Source: Panagrolaimus kolymaensis (Eukaryota > Nematoda > Chromadorea > Rhabditida > Panagrolaimidae). From it: a DNA stretch of 64,000 bases. The DNA is taken from the NCBI GenBank assembly GCA_028622995.1, contig JAJQJQ010000034.1:2170001-2234000 (forward strand), read 5' to 3'. Both the position numbers and the translations under genes were made by a program. Below, one piece after another: positions 62,901 through 64,000 of the stretch. The first letter of the stretch is position 1. Each line of letters opens with the position of its first letter. Under the pieces are notes generated by a model. The model was not told where the DNA came from. It searched no databases and saw only the letters and a list, made by a program, of their open reading frames with translations.

Positions 62901-63365
62901 AAGAAAACAGATAATAATGACACTTCGAAAGAAAAATAAAACAATAGAAACAACAACAAAAAATTATGCAACCTTAAAAATAAAAACCGTAAACATAATT
63001 TCATACAAATGAAGATTCAACAAAGAAGAAGAAAATGGGAATCAATTTATTTTATTTTTAAAAACGACGATGATGATAATAATTTTGAAGATGCTCAAAG
63101 GCAGCCATATTTATTTTTTTTTGATAATTAAAAATGGATATTGATAAAAAAAAACAAATTCTCTGAAGCTTGCAACAAACAAAAAAATATGAAGATAGAC
63201 ATTGGATAAATAAGTTCGCTTTTAGCAAAAAGATATGAAGATGGATGCCATGCTATAAAGAAGGGACAAGAGTGCATATATTTATGATGAAGAAGACAAA
63301 AAATAGACACGACGATAAGTTTTATATAAATATATGTATAAAATTAAAATAAAAAAATTAATTTT
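59926..63365. other. Long intergenic region, no gene seen
   Basis: 3.4 kb between the NDNF-like gene start and rap-1. Mostly A/T tracts. Slightly GC-richer patches at 60300-60430 and 62330-62450 (GCAAGCAGCAGCGGCAT) have no splice-supported frame. The promoter of the NDNF-like gene and the 3' UTR of rap-1 must lie here. Confidence 0.5.
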
Positions 63366-63978
<613 letters not shown>

Positions 63979-64000
63979 CTAAAAAAAATATGCAAATTAA

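Overview
The window looks like a piece of a nematode nuclear genome. It is very AT-rich, and genes are split into many exons by mostly 45-120 nt introns. The gene content is typical of the phylum: a cuticle collagen with the short Gly-X-Y blocks and Cys clusters of that family, a degenerin channel, a Str/Srd-like chemoreceptor, a nematode-type casein-kinase/TTBK-like kinase, and GAD and Rap1 proteins that read as unc-25 and rap-1 orthologues. Intron ends are mostly TTTTAG, with a surprising number of AAG, not the rigid TTTTCAG of Caenorhabditis, so a lineage well away from C. elegans is likely. A plant-parasitic tylenchid of Meloidogyne type is one possibility, but this is only a guess. All gene models below were built by hand from open frames, splice sites and phase; every exon join quoted is in frame unless I say otherwise.

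Layout. 0-5 kb: the 3' end of a membrane protein, glutamate decarboxylase (GABA synthesis), and a convergent small Cys-rich secreted protein. 7.5-14.2 kb: the RNA-binding translation regulator LARP1. 15.2-17.4 kb: a broken serpin and a Tc1/mariner-type MITE. 17.9-26.6 kb: a degenerin/ENaC channel, a four-MAM-domain secreted protein, a TTBK/CK1-like kinase and a cuticle collagen. 28-38 kb: a small four-pass membrane protein, a divergent selenium-binding-protein homologue with an acylation motif, and a calmodulin-like protein with a long basic N-terminus spread over 4.6 kb. 40-47 kb: a degraded gene and two seven-transmembrane receptors, one peptide-receptor-like and one Srd/Str-like. 48-54 kb: an accessory region with two hAT-like non-autonomous elements, each with a perfect 8-bp target duplication, two small secreted genes and a broken gene. 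54.5-64 kb: glutaminase, an NDNF homologue, and the 3' part of rap-1 running off the right edge.

Functional links. GAD makes GABA from glutamate and glutaminase makes glutamate from glutamine, so both ends of a neurotransmitter supply route are in the window, though 50 kb apart. A degenerin, two 7TM receptors and a secreted neurotrophic-factor homologue add to a neuronal flavour. No operon-like spacing was seen. Several neighbours are tail-to-tail with short gaps (127 bp between the degenerin and the MAM gene, 148 bp between the four-pass protein and the SELENBP homologue). The large gaps (4.4-7.6, 42.3-45.7 and 59.9-63.4 kb) are A/T-tract DNA in which I see no convincing gene.
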